Shown: positions 1-5,941, counted from the stretch's first letter. The stretch: DNA of 14,849 nucleotides from CANKBT01 sp038236005 (GCA_038236005.1 JBBSTI010000084.1:1-14849), one strand, 5' to 3'. The notes: generated from the letters alone by a model not told the origin. Numbers and translations: made by a program.

Positions 1-1108
1 AGGTCGGCCAGCGCGATCGGTCGGGACGGCACGTCGAGGCCGTCCGGCTCCGGGCCGAGCACCCACACCGCCAACGCTTCCCGGGGCCGGGACGTGACCA
101 GGCCTGCGGGCAGCCGGACGATGGCGCGGATCTTGCCCGTACGCAGGACCTGGGACCGCAGCTGCGAGAGCTGCCGGTCGCGCGGGTCGTCGGTCAGCAG
201 GCAGGCGGGGGCCAGGACCAGTCCCCGCTGGTGGTCGCCGAGCGACACCGCGAGGTCGTCCACCTCGTCGAGCAGTGCCGCACGGTCGCCGCCGCCGGGC
301 AGGTGAGCGATCGCCACGGCGGGCCCGAGCTCCGCCAGCGGCCTGGGCACGCCGACCGCGAGGTCGTCGGCGAGCAGCCGTCGACGCAGGCCCCGCGACG
401 AGGCACCGTCGCGCTGCAGGACGACCTCCGCCTGGTTGCTGGCGTCGGCGCGGGCGACGGCGAGCAGCAGGTCGCTGCCGGTGTCGGTCGGGTCGACGTA
501 GACCGCGCCGCCGCACCCCCGGGCGAGCGCCTGGGCCGCGCCAGTCACAAGTGCGTGGGCGGAGCCGTCCAGGGCCACGCTGACGAGGTCGGTCTGGCCC
601 AGCCGGAAGCGTTGGTCGTGCAGGCGGTGCAGGGCGGCGGCCGGCCCGTACGCGGCCTCGGCGAGCAGGTCGGCGTACTCGGCGGCCACGTCCAGCCGGG
701 TCGTCAGGGCGGACACCTCGGTCAGGAGCAGCGCGTCGCCCGCGTCGGTCTGCTGCGCCAGCTGCAGGACGACCCGGGGTGCGAGTGCGGTCAGCGACCG
801 GCCGCTCAGGGCCTTGAGGCACAGCAGCGAGGTCAGCCCGGCGAACACCACCCGATCCCGCAGGTCGAGGCCGGCCGGCGCCGCGAAGGCTGCGGTGTCG
901 GCGACCGCGTCCGGGTTGTTGCCCCGGCCGGTGGCGGCCAGCCAGGCCGAGACCTCGTCAGCGACGAAGTGCGGCTCGGCGCCCGAGGTGCGTACGGGAT
1001 CGGGGAACGGCGCGTCCGAGCCGACCGACCGCGTACGCCAGACCGACACGACCGGACGCTGCACGCCAGCCAGGGCGGCAATGTCCGGAGCGACATCTCG
1101 AGCTGCAC
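1..1108 (-). CDS. N-6 DNA methylase-like protein with N-terminal HTH, partial and frameshifted
   Basis: This open frame runs leftward off the window, with no stop from about 1085 to base 1. It starts with a helix-turn-helix (IAALAGVQRPVVSVW), then DEVSAWLAATGRGNN and a helical region. A degenerate SAM-binding motif I (VDPTDTGSDLLL) lies near 465-497. Near the left edge comes a strand typical of HsdM-type enzymes (IRAIVRLPAGLV). This layout matches the N6_Mtase (type I M subunit-like) family common as a solitary gene in actinomycetes. I see no NPPY/NPPF catalytic motif where one is expected; the region reads AIAHLPGGG. The best start is GTG at 1108, with AGGAGG at 1115-1120 six bases upstream. 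That GTG is one frame off the HTH: restoring one base near 1085-1087 gives VQLEMSLRDIAALAGVQRP. The only upstream in-frame start is TTG at 1160, beyond the likely -10. No restriction subunit is visible. Family call fairly sure; activity unknown. Confidence 0.72.
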
Positions 1109-1114
1109 GGTGGG

Positions 1115-1120
1115 CCTCCT
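1115..1120 (-). promoter_or_regulatory. Strong Shine-Dalgarno for the methylase-like gene
   Basis: AGGAGG on the minus strand, within AGAGAGGAGG, lies six bases before GTG at 1108. It is one of the few near-perfect ribosome binding sites in the window. It decides the start even though the GTG is out of frame with the HTH region. Confidence 0.7.
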
Positions 1121-1136
1121 CTCTGCTGGAGGCGCC

Positions 1137-1142
1137 AACGTA
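1137..1142 (-). promoter_or_regulatory. Candidate -10 element of the methylase-like gene
   Basis: TACGTT on the minus strand fits TANNNT. It would give a short leader of roughly 20 bases containing the AGGAGG site. No convincing -35 is seen. The spacer and -35 region are occupied by the palindromes at 1144-1172. Confidence 0.35.
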
Positions 1143-1143
1143 A

Positions 1144-1191
1144 GCGGTCTGACCGCACAATCTGCATGCAGAGGCGATAACCCGCGTTATC
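1144..1191. promoter_or_regulatory. Three consecutive inverted repeats (possible operators)
   Basis: Three inverted repeats fill the gap between two minus-strand genes. They are GCGGTC-T-GACCGC (1144-1156), the perfect 12-bp palindrome TCTGCATGCAGA (1161-1172), and GATAAC-CCGC-GTTATC (1176-1191). The third reaches into the stop codon of the upstream methyltransferase and is AT-rich for this genome. None has a T-run, so a rho-independent terminator is unlikely. Their position just upstream of the methylase promoter suggests regulator binding, possibly by the product's own HTH; that is inference. Confidence 0.5.
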
Positions 1192-1828
1192 AGGCGTCCG
1201 TGGTCGAGGAGGCGAGACGGGCCACGCCCAGCAGGTGTGCAGTCATCCACGGCAGCCCGGCCCGCACCGTCACGTCGCGCACCTCGCTGTCGTCGAAGCC
1301 GGCCGAGACGAGCACCTCCCGCGTACGCCGGTTGAGGTGGCAGCCCCCCGCGACCCGGCCCCAGGAGGCGTCCAACCGGTCGTGCAGCCACGCCTGCCTG
1401 CGCCCGAACCCGCGGACGTGCTCGAAGAGCAGCAGCGACCCGCCTGGTCGCAGCACCCGGCGCACCTCGGCCAGGACGGCCGCCGGGTCGTCGACGGTGC
1501 AGAGCACCAGGCCGCAGAGCACGGTGTCGCACGAGGCGTCGGCCAGGGGCAGGCACTCCCCGGCACCACCGACCAGGTGGACCGGCACGGGGGTCGCGGC
1601 GATCCGCGCCTGCGCCCGGGAGCGCATCGCCAGGTCGGGCTCGATCGCGACCACCGAGGTGACGGTCGGCGGCAGGTGGGCCAGGTCGTGGCCCGGGCCG
1701 AGCCCGAGGATCAGCAGCCGCCCGGTCGCCGGGGCCAGGGCCTGGCTCCGCCAGCCGCCGAAGCCGCTGCGTTCGCCGAGGGTGGCCAGGGCCTCGTACG
1801 CCCTGGCGAAAGCCGGATGCGTGGTCAT
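1190..1828 (-). CDS. Class I SAM-dependent methyltransferase, METTL7-like
   Basis: A 212-residue Rossmann methyltransferase (Methyltransf_11 type). Motif I is LLILGLGPGHDL (38-49), followed by the acidic strand VVAIEPD (59-65). The stretch LCGLVLCTVDDP (104-115) and the post-II loop LRPGGSLLLFEHVRG (126-140) follow. The set LCTV, LRPGG, EHV and LDASW..GGCHLNR resembles METTL7 proteins, which methylate small thiols, so a thiol substrate is possible but unproven. ATG at 1828 is preferred because TACCCT sits exactly six bases upstream, as for a leaderless transcript. An ATG at 1855 would add nine residues and also lacks a Shine-Dalgarno. It is divergent from the peroxidase-like gene. Its last residues (AGLPWMTAHLLGVA) recur in a remnant near 4152-4208. 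Confidence 0.8.
   Translation of the reverse strand: MTTHPAFARAYEALATLGERSGFGGWRSQALAPATGRLLILGLGPGHDLAHLPPTVTSVVAIEPDLAMRSRAQARIAATPVPVHLVGGAGECLPLADASCDTVLCGLVLCTVDDPAAVLAEVRRVLRPGGSLLLFEHVRGFGRRQAWLHDRLDASWGRVAGGCHLNRRTREVLVSAGFDDSEVRDVTVRAGLPWMTAHLLGVARLASSTTDA
1224..1261 (+). repeat. 38-bp repeat, copy 1 (inside the intact methyltransferase)
   Basis: By eye this matches 4171-4208 at 34 of 38 bases in the same orientation. It encodes the conserved C-terminus on the minus strand. Confidence 0.8.
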
Positions 1829-1834
1829 TAGCGA

Positions 1835-1840
1835 AGGGTA
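1835..1840 (-). promoter_or_regulatory. -10 element, leaderless-type, for the methyltransferase
   Basis: TACCCT on the minus strand is followed by six bases and then ATG at 1828. Transcription would start at or next to the A of the ATG. No -35 is obvious. It shares a 59-bp divergent intergenic region with the peroxidase-like gene. Confidence 0.55.
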
Positions 1841-1875
1841 GGCCCGGCGGTGCATGCAGCCGAACCGGCGCGGGG

Positions 1876-1881
1876 CAAGAT
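1876..1881 (+). promoter_or_regulatory. Weak -10-like element before the peroxidase-related gene
   Basis: CAAGAT followed by six bases and ATG at 1888 has the spacing seen at the other leaderless-type starts, but its first base is C rather than T. There is no Shine-Dalgarno before this ATG. Confidence 0.35.
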
Positions 1882-1887
1882 CCGAGC

Positions 1888-2517
1888 ATGACCTCAGAGA
1901 CCGCCGAGACCGCCGAGACCGCCGAGACCGCCGAGACCCCGGACGCGCCGATCAGCCGCTTCCCCGTGCCGGAGCTGCTCGACCTGCCCGACGACCTGCG
2001 CGAGCGGATCCTGCAGGTGCAGGAGAAGTCAGGGTTCGTGCCGAACGTCTTCCTCGCGATGGCGCACCGGCCGGCCGAGCTGCGGGCCTTTCTGGGCTTC
2101 CACGACGCGCTCATGGACTCCGACGAGGGGCTGACGCGCGCCGAGCGGGAGATGGTCGTCGTGGCGACGAGCGCGGTGAACGACTGCGCGTACTGCGTGG
2201 TGGCGCACGGCGCGATCCTGCGCGTACGGGCCCGTGACCCGCTGCTCTCGGACCTGCTGGCGACGAACTACCGCCAGGCCCCGGTCACGCCGCGGCAGCG
2301 GGCGATGCTGGACTTCGCGATGCTGGTCTGCCAGACCCCCCAGGTGATCGAGGACCACCACCTGGTGACCCTGCGCGAGCACGGCTTCGACGACGACGCG
2401 ATCTGGGACATCGGCGCGATCACCGCGTTCTTCGCCCTGTCGAACCGGATGGCGCACGTCATGGGCCTGGTGCCCAACGCCGAGTTCTTCACGATGGGCC
2501 GCAAACCGCGCGGCTGA
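1888..2517 (+). CDS. AhpD-like, peroxidase-related carboxymuconolactone decarboxylase-family protein
   Basis: A 209-residue protein of the AhpD/CMD fold, closest in layout to the 'uncharacterized peroxidase-related enzyme' group. The redox motif is complete: AVNDCAYCVVAHGA, with C100, C103 and H107 forming the CxxC...H centre that reduces peroxides in AhpD. FVPNVFLAMAHRPAELRAF (50-68) before it and FALSNRMAH (182-190) after it are also typical of the group. The N-terminus carries a low-complexity tract from a 9-bp tandem repeat. ATG at 1888 is chosen because the frame upstream looks non-coding and a -10-like CAAGAT lies six bases before it. It diverges from a METTL7-like methyltransferase. 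Substrate and reductant partner are unknown. Confidence 0.85.
   Translation: MTSETAETAETAETAETPDAPISRFPVPELLDLPDDLRERILQVQEKSGFVPNVFLAMAHRPAELRAFLGFHDALMDSDEGLTRAEREMVVVATSAVNDCAYCVVAHGAILRVRARDPLLSDLLATNYRQAPVTPRQRAMLDFAMLVCQTPQVIEDHHLVTLREHGFDDDAIWDIGAITAFFALSNRMAHVMGLVPNAEFFTMGRKPRG
1897..1938 (+). repeat. 9-bp tandem repeat encoding Glu-Thr-Ala
   Basis: GAGACCGCC occurs four times in perfect tandem, followed by a partial GAGACC, at codons 4-17 of the peroxidase-like gene. The unit is three codons, so copy-number change would keep the frame. It lengthens a likely disordered N-terminal tail. Confidence 0.9.
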
Positions 2518-2568
2518 GCGCACGACATCCACGCCCGGTCTGCGGCCGCACCCGTCCGGCGCTCGGCC

Positions 2569-2574
2569 TACCTT
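2569..2574 (+). promoter_or_regulatory. -10 element, leaderless-type, for ada
   Basis: TACCTT, then six bases, then GTG at 2581. There is no Shine-Dalgarno and no clear -35. This fixes the start of Ada, whose N-terminal spacing then matches the family. I did not find a clear Ada-box-like repeat. Confidence 0.6.
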
Positions 2575-2580
2575 CGGTCC

Positions 2581-3645
2581 GTGACCACCACGCTCCCGTC
2601 GGACGACGTCCTGTACGAGGCCCTCACCTCCCGCGACGAGAGCTATGAGGGCACGGCCTACGTCGCCGTACGCACGACCGGGATCTTCTGCCGTCTGGTC
2701 TGCCCGGCCCGCAACCCCAAGCGGGAGAACTGCCTGTTCCTGGCCGACGTCGGACAGTGCCTGGCTGCCGGGTTCCGGCCGTGCCTGCGGTGCCGGCCGC
2801 TGGTGAGCGCGGCGGCGGCCGACCCAGTCGTCGAGCAGCTGGTGGCCGCGATCGAGGCCGACCCCGGGCGGCGGTGGAGCGAGCAGGACCTCACCGACCG
2901 CGGCCTGGACCCCTCAACCGTGCGACGGGCCTTTCGTCGGCACCTCGGGGCGACCTTCCTGCAGGTGGCGCGGGTCCGACGGCTGCGGCACGGGGCCGCG
3001 ACGCTGGCGGCGGGGGAGCCGGTGATCGACGCGCAGCAAGGCGCCGGGTTCGACTCAGCCAGCGCCCATGCTCGCGGCAGCGAAGGAATCAGCCGGGACG
3101 CGCTGACGCGGGTGCTCGGTGGGAGTCCGAGCGCGCTGCGCGGTCCGGCGACGCTCGGGGCCGACTGGGTCGACACGCCGCTCGGCCCGATGATCGCGGT
3201 CGCCGACGAGCAGAAGCTGCACCTGCTGGAGTTCTTCGACCAGCGCACCCTGCCCGCGCAGCTGGCGGCGTTGCGCGCGCGCGTCGGGTCGATCGGCATC
3301 GGCAGCGCGGCGCCGACGACGTCGATCCGGGACGAGCTGAGCGCGTACTTCTCCCGTACGGGCAAGACCTTCGCCACCCCGGTGGCCGTCGCGAACGGGG
3401 AGTTCACCCGGCAGGTCCACGCACACCTGCGCACGATCCCGCCCGGCACCACCCGCAGCTATGCGCAGGTCGCGGCCGATCTGGGACGCCCCACCGCCGT
3501 GCGGGCCGTGGCCCGGGCCAACGCCACCAACCCGCTCGCGATCGTCGTCCCCTGCCACCGCGTCGTCGCCACCGGCGGGGCGCTGACCGGCTACGCCGGC
3601 GGGGTGTGGCGCAAGCGGTGGCTGCTGGAGCACGAACGCGCCTGA
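2581..3645 (+). CDS. ada: Ada: bifunctional methylphosphotriester sensor/AraC-type regulator and O6-methylguanine-DNA methyltransferase
   Basis: A 354-residue protein, the family's usual length, with all three Ada parts. The zinc domain has C37, C41, C68 and C71 (GIFCRLVC, RPCLRC); the first cysteine accepts a methyl group from DNA phosphotriesters and switches Ada to an activator. An AraC-type HTH domain spans about 83-190. The C-terminal suicide methyltransferase domain runs from about 195, with IVVPCHRVV at 321-329; C325 takes the methyl from O6-methylguanine. The second HTH reads SASAHARGSEGISRDALTRV and appears to carry about eight extra residues after SASA compared with usual Ada sequences. 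GTG at 2581 is supported by a leaderless-type -10. Another alkylation-repair gene lies at 12921. Regulation by its own methylated form is known in E. coli and is only inferred here. Confidence 0.95.
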   Translation: MTTTLPSDDVLYEALTSRDESYEGTAYVAVRTTGIFCRLVCPARNPKRENCLFLADVGQCLAAGFRPCLRCRPLVSAAAADPVVEQLVAAIEADPGRRWSEQDLTDRGLDPSTVRRAFRRHLGATFLQVARVRRLRHGAATLAAGEPVIDAQQGAGFDSASAHARGSEGISRDALTRVLGGSPSALRGPATLGADWVDTPLGPMIAVADEQKLHLLEFFDQRTLPAQLAALRARVGSIGIGSAAPTTSIRDELSAYFSRTGKTFATPVAVANGEFTRQVHAHLRTIPPGTTRSYAQVAADLGRPTAVRAVARANATNPLAIVVPCHRVVATGGALTGYAGGVWRKRWLLEHERA

Positions 3646-3726
3646 TCGAGCGACCGTGCACGTCTGGGTGAAGGCTGAGGTCAGGGCTGGTGGGGCAGGG
3701 ACCATGGCGAGGACGAGGAGACTCCC

Positions 3727-4134
3727 GACGTCAGCACCGGGGTCCACCAGCAGGAGATCGACTTCGGGCCCGAGCACCAGATGGTGCTGGAGCTGCGGCC
3801 CGCGCACGACCCGGACGCGACCTTCGGCTTCGTCGGGGTCGTGATCAGCACCGAGGACCTGTCCGCGTCGGTGTGGCGCTGGTATCGCGACGGCGACCGC
3901 TGGGCCGCCGAGAAGGTGATCACCGTGGCCGCCGAGCCTGCGGACGAGGCCGACCTGCCGCCCGCGCTCAAGCCGTTCGGCGCCGTGCCGCGGCTGATCA
4001 CCGACATCAACCTGTCGGTCGACGACCAGATGCTCTACGTCTCGTGCTGGGGGATCGGTGAGCTCAAGCAGTTCGACGTCAGCGACCCGGCGCACCCCCG
4101 GGAGGTCGGGTCGGTCCGACTCGGCGGCGTCGTC
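3727..4134 (+). pseudogene. Internal fragment of selenium-binding protein / methanethiol oxidase
   Basis: About 136 codons encode an uninterrupted piece of a selenium-binding protein (SBP56 family; characterised members are methanethiol oxidases of about 460 residues). Diagnostic stretches are HQQEIDFGPEHQMVLELRP, GFVGVVISTEDLSASVW, TDINLSVDDQMLYVSCWG and QFDVSDPAHPREVGSVRLGG. Both ends are missing. Upstream, the frame meets TGA near 3676 and unrelated sequence. Downstream, homology stops at GGVV and the frame runs through the methyltransferase remnant to TGA at 4240-4242. An ATG at 3781 could start a 153-residue product, but it would lack most of the beta-propeller. I read this as a decayed gene. 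The absence of internal stops suggests recent loss or an earlier rearrangement. Confidence 0.8.
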
Positions 4135-4151
4135 CTGCACAGGTGCACGGT

Positions 4152-4208
4152 TCAGGCGGGCCGCACCGCGACGCCCAGCAGGTGCGCCGTCATCCAGGGC
4201 AGGCCGGC
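4152..4208 (-). pseudogene. C-terminal remnant of a second METTL7-like methyltransferase
   Basis: On the minus strand these bases encode AGLPWMTAHLLGVAVRPA followed by TGA. The first 14 residues equal residues 190-203 of the intact methyltransferase at 1190-1828, and the stop follows soon after, as there. Upstream of this tail the minus strand no longer resembles a methyltransferase, so nearly all of the gene is gone. It converges on the selenium-binding protein fragment, suggesting the two genes once lay tail to tail. Confidence 0.7.
4171..4208 (+). repeat. 38-bp repeat, copy 2 (in the remnant region)
   Basis: It differs from 1224-1261 at four positions, two of them silent-type changes in the shared reading frame. 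This points to a diverged paralogue rather than a recent copy. Confidence 0.8.
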
Positions 4209-4234
4209 GTCCCCGAGGCAGGGAGTCACGCCGT

Positions 4235-4240
4235 TAGCCT
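4235..4240 (+). promoter_or_regulatory. -10 element, leaderless-type, for the GT2
   Basis: TAGCCT, then six bases, then ATG at 4247. GAGG at 4241-4244 is too close to the ATG to work as a Shine-Dalgarno, so leaderless initiation is favoured. Confidence 0.55.
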
Positions 4241-4246
4241 GAGGCC

Positions 4247-5233
4247 ATGACGACCACCGGCGCGCGCCCGACCGTGCGCGCCGTCGAACGGGTCGCCGAG
4301 GCCGCCGAGGCGCTGCTGGACGAGACCGAGGAGCAGGTCGAGCTGACCGTCGTGCTCCCGGTCTACAACGAGGCCGGTCACCTGGAGCGGGAGCTCGCCC
4401 GCACCGTCGCGGCGCTGGACGAGAGCGGCTACGTCTATGACCTCGACGTCTACGACGACGGCTCGACCGACGGCAGCCGGGACATCCTCGCGAGGTTGAT
4501 GGAGGAGAAGGCCTACCCCCGGATGCGCTACGTCCCGAGGGCCCGCAACGGTGGCTCCGGCACGATCCGGCGGATCGGCAGCCAGCACGCCCGCGGCGCT
4601 CTGGTCGCCTGGACCGACGCCGACATGACCTACCCCAACGAGCGCATCCCTGAGTTTGCGCGGATGCTCGAGAACGATCCGCTGACGGACCAGATCGTCG
4701 GGGCACGGCGTACGGAGGAAGGCACCTACAAGCTGCTGCGCGTGCCGGCGAAGTGGACGATCCGCCAGATCGCGTCCTACCTCACCGGCACGAAGATCCC
4801 GGACCTCAACTCCGGGCTGCGGGTGTTCCGCCGCGACGTGGCGATCCCCTACCTGCCGCTGCTGCCCGCCGGGTTCTCCTGCGTCACAACGCTGACCGTG
4901 AGCTTCCTGGCCAACGGGCACGAGGTGGTCTACGAGCCGATCGACTACGACAAGCGCGAGGGCTCCAGCAAGTTCCACTTCGTGAAGGACGCCTACCGCT
5001 ACATCCTCCAGGTGCTGCGGATGGTCATGTACTTCAACCCGCTCAAGGTGCTGATGCCGGTCGCCCTGGTGATCCTGGGCTCGGGGTTCCTCAAGCTGTT
5101 CGTCGACGTCTTCCGCTTCGGCTTCCGGGTGCCCGGCTCCACCGTGCTGATCCTGCTGACCGGTCTGCAGATCGCCGCCCTGGCGCTGCTCGCCGACCTG
5201 ATCGTGCGGAGCCGCGCCAGCCCACCTTCCTGA
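4247..5233 (+). CDS. Membrane-anchored GT2 glycosyltransferase, dolichyl-phosphate mannose synthase-like
   Basis: A 328-residue family 2 glycosyltransferase. The GT-A motifs are clear: VVLPVYNE (35-42), YDDGSTDGS (69-77) for nucleotide binding, and TDADM (123-127) as the metal-binding DxD-type site. DLNSGLRVFRRD (186-197) and the KREGSSKF loop (236-243) are typical of enzymes that move a sugar onto polyprenyl phosphate (DPM1, ArnC, GtrB). Two hydrophobic segments follow at about 266-286 and 298-320, giving a cytoplasmic catalytic domain held in the membrane. The donor could be GDP-mannose, since a guanylyltransferase gene lies downstream, or a UDP-sugar. ATG at 4247 is supported by TAGCCT six bases upstream. 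It is followed after 29 bases by a toxin-antitoxin pair rather than directly by the other wall genes. Confidence 0.88.
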   Translation: MTTTGARPTVRAVERVAEAAEALLDETEEQVELTVVLPVYNEAGHLERELARTVAALDESGYVYDLDVYDDGSTDGSRDILARLMEEKAYPRMRYVPRARNGGSGTIRRIGSQHARGALVAWTDADMTYPNERIPEFARMLENDPLTDQIVGARRTEEGTYKLLRVPAKWTIRQIASYLTGTKIPDLNSGLRVFRRDVAIPYLPLLPAGFSCVTTLTVSFLANGHEVVYEPIDYDKREGSSKFHFVKDAYRYILQVLRMVMYFNPLKVLMPVALVILGSGFLKLFVDVFRFGFRVPGSTVLILLTGLQIAALALLADLIVRSRASPPS

Positions 5234-5236
5234 TGT

Positions 5237-5264
5237 ATGCACCGCGAGGCTAGTGTGTGTGCAT
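5237..5264. promoter_or_regulatory. Promoter and possible operator of vapBC
   Basis: TAGTGT (5251-5256) lies six bases before ATG at 5263. It is bracketed by an inverted repeat, ATGCAC (5237-5242) and GTGCAT (5259-5264), 16 bases apart. VapB antitoxins normally repress their own operon by binding inverted repeats over the promoter, so this is a candidate site. Confidence 0.45.
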
Positions 5265-5490
5265 GACGAGACGGACCACGATCGAGCTGGACGAGGGCCT
5301 GCTCGCCCGGGCTCGGCTCGCGCTGGGCACCACCACGATGCGGTCGACCGTGGAAGCGGCGCTACGTCGCTGCATCGACGAGCAGCAGGCCGTCGAGGAC
5401 CGGCGCCGGGCCGCCCGTGCGGACTACGTCGCCCGGCTGGCCGAGCGCGCCGACCTCGACGTGCTCGCGAGCGACCAGATGTGGTCGTGA
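5263..5490 (+). CDS. vapB: VapB-type antitoxin (ribbon-helix-helix)
   Basis: A 75-residue protein. It opens with a ribbon-helix-helix DNA-binding segment (RRTTIELDEGLLARARLALG) and TMRSTVEAALRR, as in the VapB antitoxins that pair with PIN toxins. The charged C-terminal half would wrap and block the toxin. ATG at 5263 is preferred over the in-frame GTG at 5257 because TAGTGT sits exactly six bases before it. The stop overlaps the toxin start by GTGA, which couples their translation and keeps antitoxin in excess. Base composition matches its neighbours, so recent transfer is not evident. Role as antitoxin is well supported by the pairing; the target is unknown. Confidence 0.87.
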   Translation: MTRRTTIELDEGLLARARLALGTTTMRSTVEAALRRCIDEQQAVEDRRRAARADYVARLAERADLDVLASDQMWS

Positions 5491-5888
5491 GCCGGTGGTT
5501 GCTCGACAAGAGCGCCGCCGTCCGCCTGGGTGACCCGGTGGTCGCCGAGCAGGTCGCCGGGCTCGGCGCCGGCGTGGCGGTCTGCGACGTGGGCGCTCTC
5601 GAGCAGCTGTTCTCGGCCCGGTCGGCGCGGGACTACGACGCTCTCGAAGGGTCCCTGCGGGCCTCGTTCGACTGGTTGCCCGCGCCCGGCGACCTGACCC
5701 GCCGGGCCCTCGCCCTGCAGCACGACCTCGCGCACCATCACGGTCTTTGGCACCGGATCCCGATCCCGGACCTGCTGATCGCCGAGACCGCCCTGTCGCA
5801 CGACGTCGGGGTGGTGCACGTCGACCGGGACTTCGACCGGATCGCCGAGGTGCGGCCGTTGCGAAGCCGTCGGCTGAGGACGTCGTGA
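5487..5888 (+). CDS. vapC: VapC-type toxin (PIN-domain ribonuclease)
   Basis: A 133-residue PIN-domain protein starting at GTG 5487, which overlaps the antitoxin stop as GTGA; an in-frame GTG at 5481 is possible. The acidic residues expected of a metal-dependent RNase are present: D7 (WLLDKSA), E39 (VGALEQLF), D95 (PIPDLLIAE), and D113 with D115 or D117 (VHVDRDFDRIA). Such toxins cut tRNA or rRNA and halt translation when the antitoxin is degraded; the specific RNA cannot be read from sequence. The pair sits between a DPM-like glycosyltransferase and a SpoIID-SLH gene. With all acidic residues in place it is likely active. Confidence 0.87.
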   Translation: MSRWLLDKSAAVRLGDPVVAEQVAGLGAGVAVCDVGALEQLFSARSARDYDALEGSLRASFDWLPAPGDLTRRALALQHDLAHHHGLWHRIPIPDLLIAETALSHDVGVVHVDRDFDRIAEVRPLRSRRLRTS

Positions 5889-5902
5889 TCCTGCACCGGA
5901 GA

Positions 5903-5921
5903 GTAACCGGATTGTTACCGG
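5903..5921 (+). promoter_or_regulatory. Direct repeat upstream of the SpoIID gene, possible OmpR-family box
   Basis: GTAACCGG and GTTACCGG are separated by ATT, giving an 11-bp period (one helical turn), about 21 bases before the likely -10. Tandem half-sites on one helix face are typical of OmpR-family regulators; MtrA is the family member known to control wall hydrolases in actinomycetes. The inner GTAAC...GTTAC can also be read as an inverted repeat. The assignment is inference. Confidence 0.4.
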
Positions 5922-5941
5922 TTGTGTGTGACGCCTGTGGT

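Larger units (their letters stand above)
3646..4246. other. 600-bp region without an intact gene; gene remnants
   Basis: Between ada and the GT2 at 4247 I find no complete gene. About 3727-4134 is an internal piece of a selenium-binding protein. About 4152-4208 on the other strand is the tail of a methyltransferase. 3646-3726 has no recognisable content. The right end holds the -10 element of the GT2. Confidence 0.75.

Noticed and set aside
1176..1191. GATAAC-CCGC-GTTATC as a rho-independent terminator
   Set aside because: Short AT-rich stem and no T-run on either strand.
231..1841. Long plus-strand frame across the methylase and methyltransferase
   Set aside because: No recognisable motifs, and it runs across two minus-strand genes and their palindromic intergenic region. 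The opposite strand has clear family signatures.
3656..3726. Possible 59-bp insertion splitting HVW from DVSTG in the selenium-binding protein fragment
   Set aside because: CACGTCTGG at 3659-3667 encodes HVW, which precedes this region in intact proteins, but nine bases are too few to exclude chance.
3656..4149. GTGCACG direct repeats flanking the selenium-binding protein fragment, as target-site duplication
   Set aside because: Seven bases only, with no transposase or terminal inverted repeats; likely chance.
5263..5888. vapBC as part of a recently acquired island
   Set aside because: No composition shift, integrase, tRNA or flanking repeats seen.
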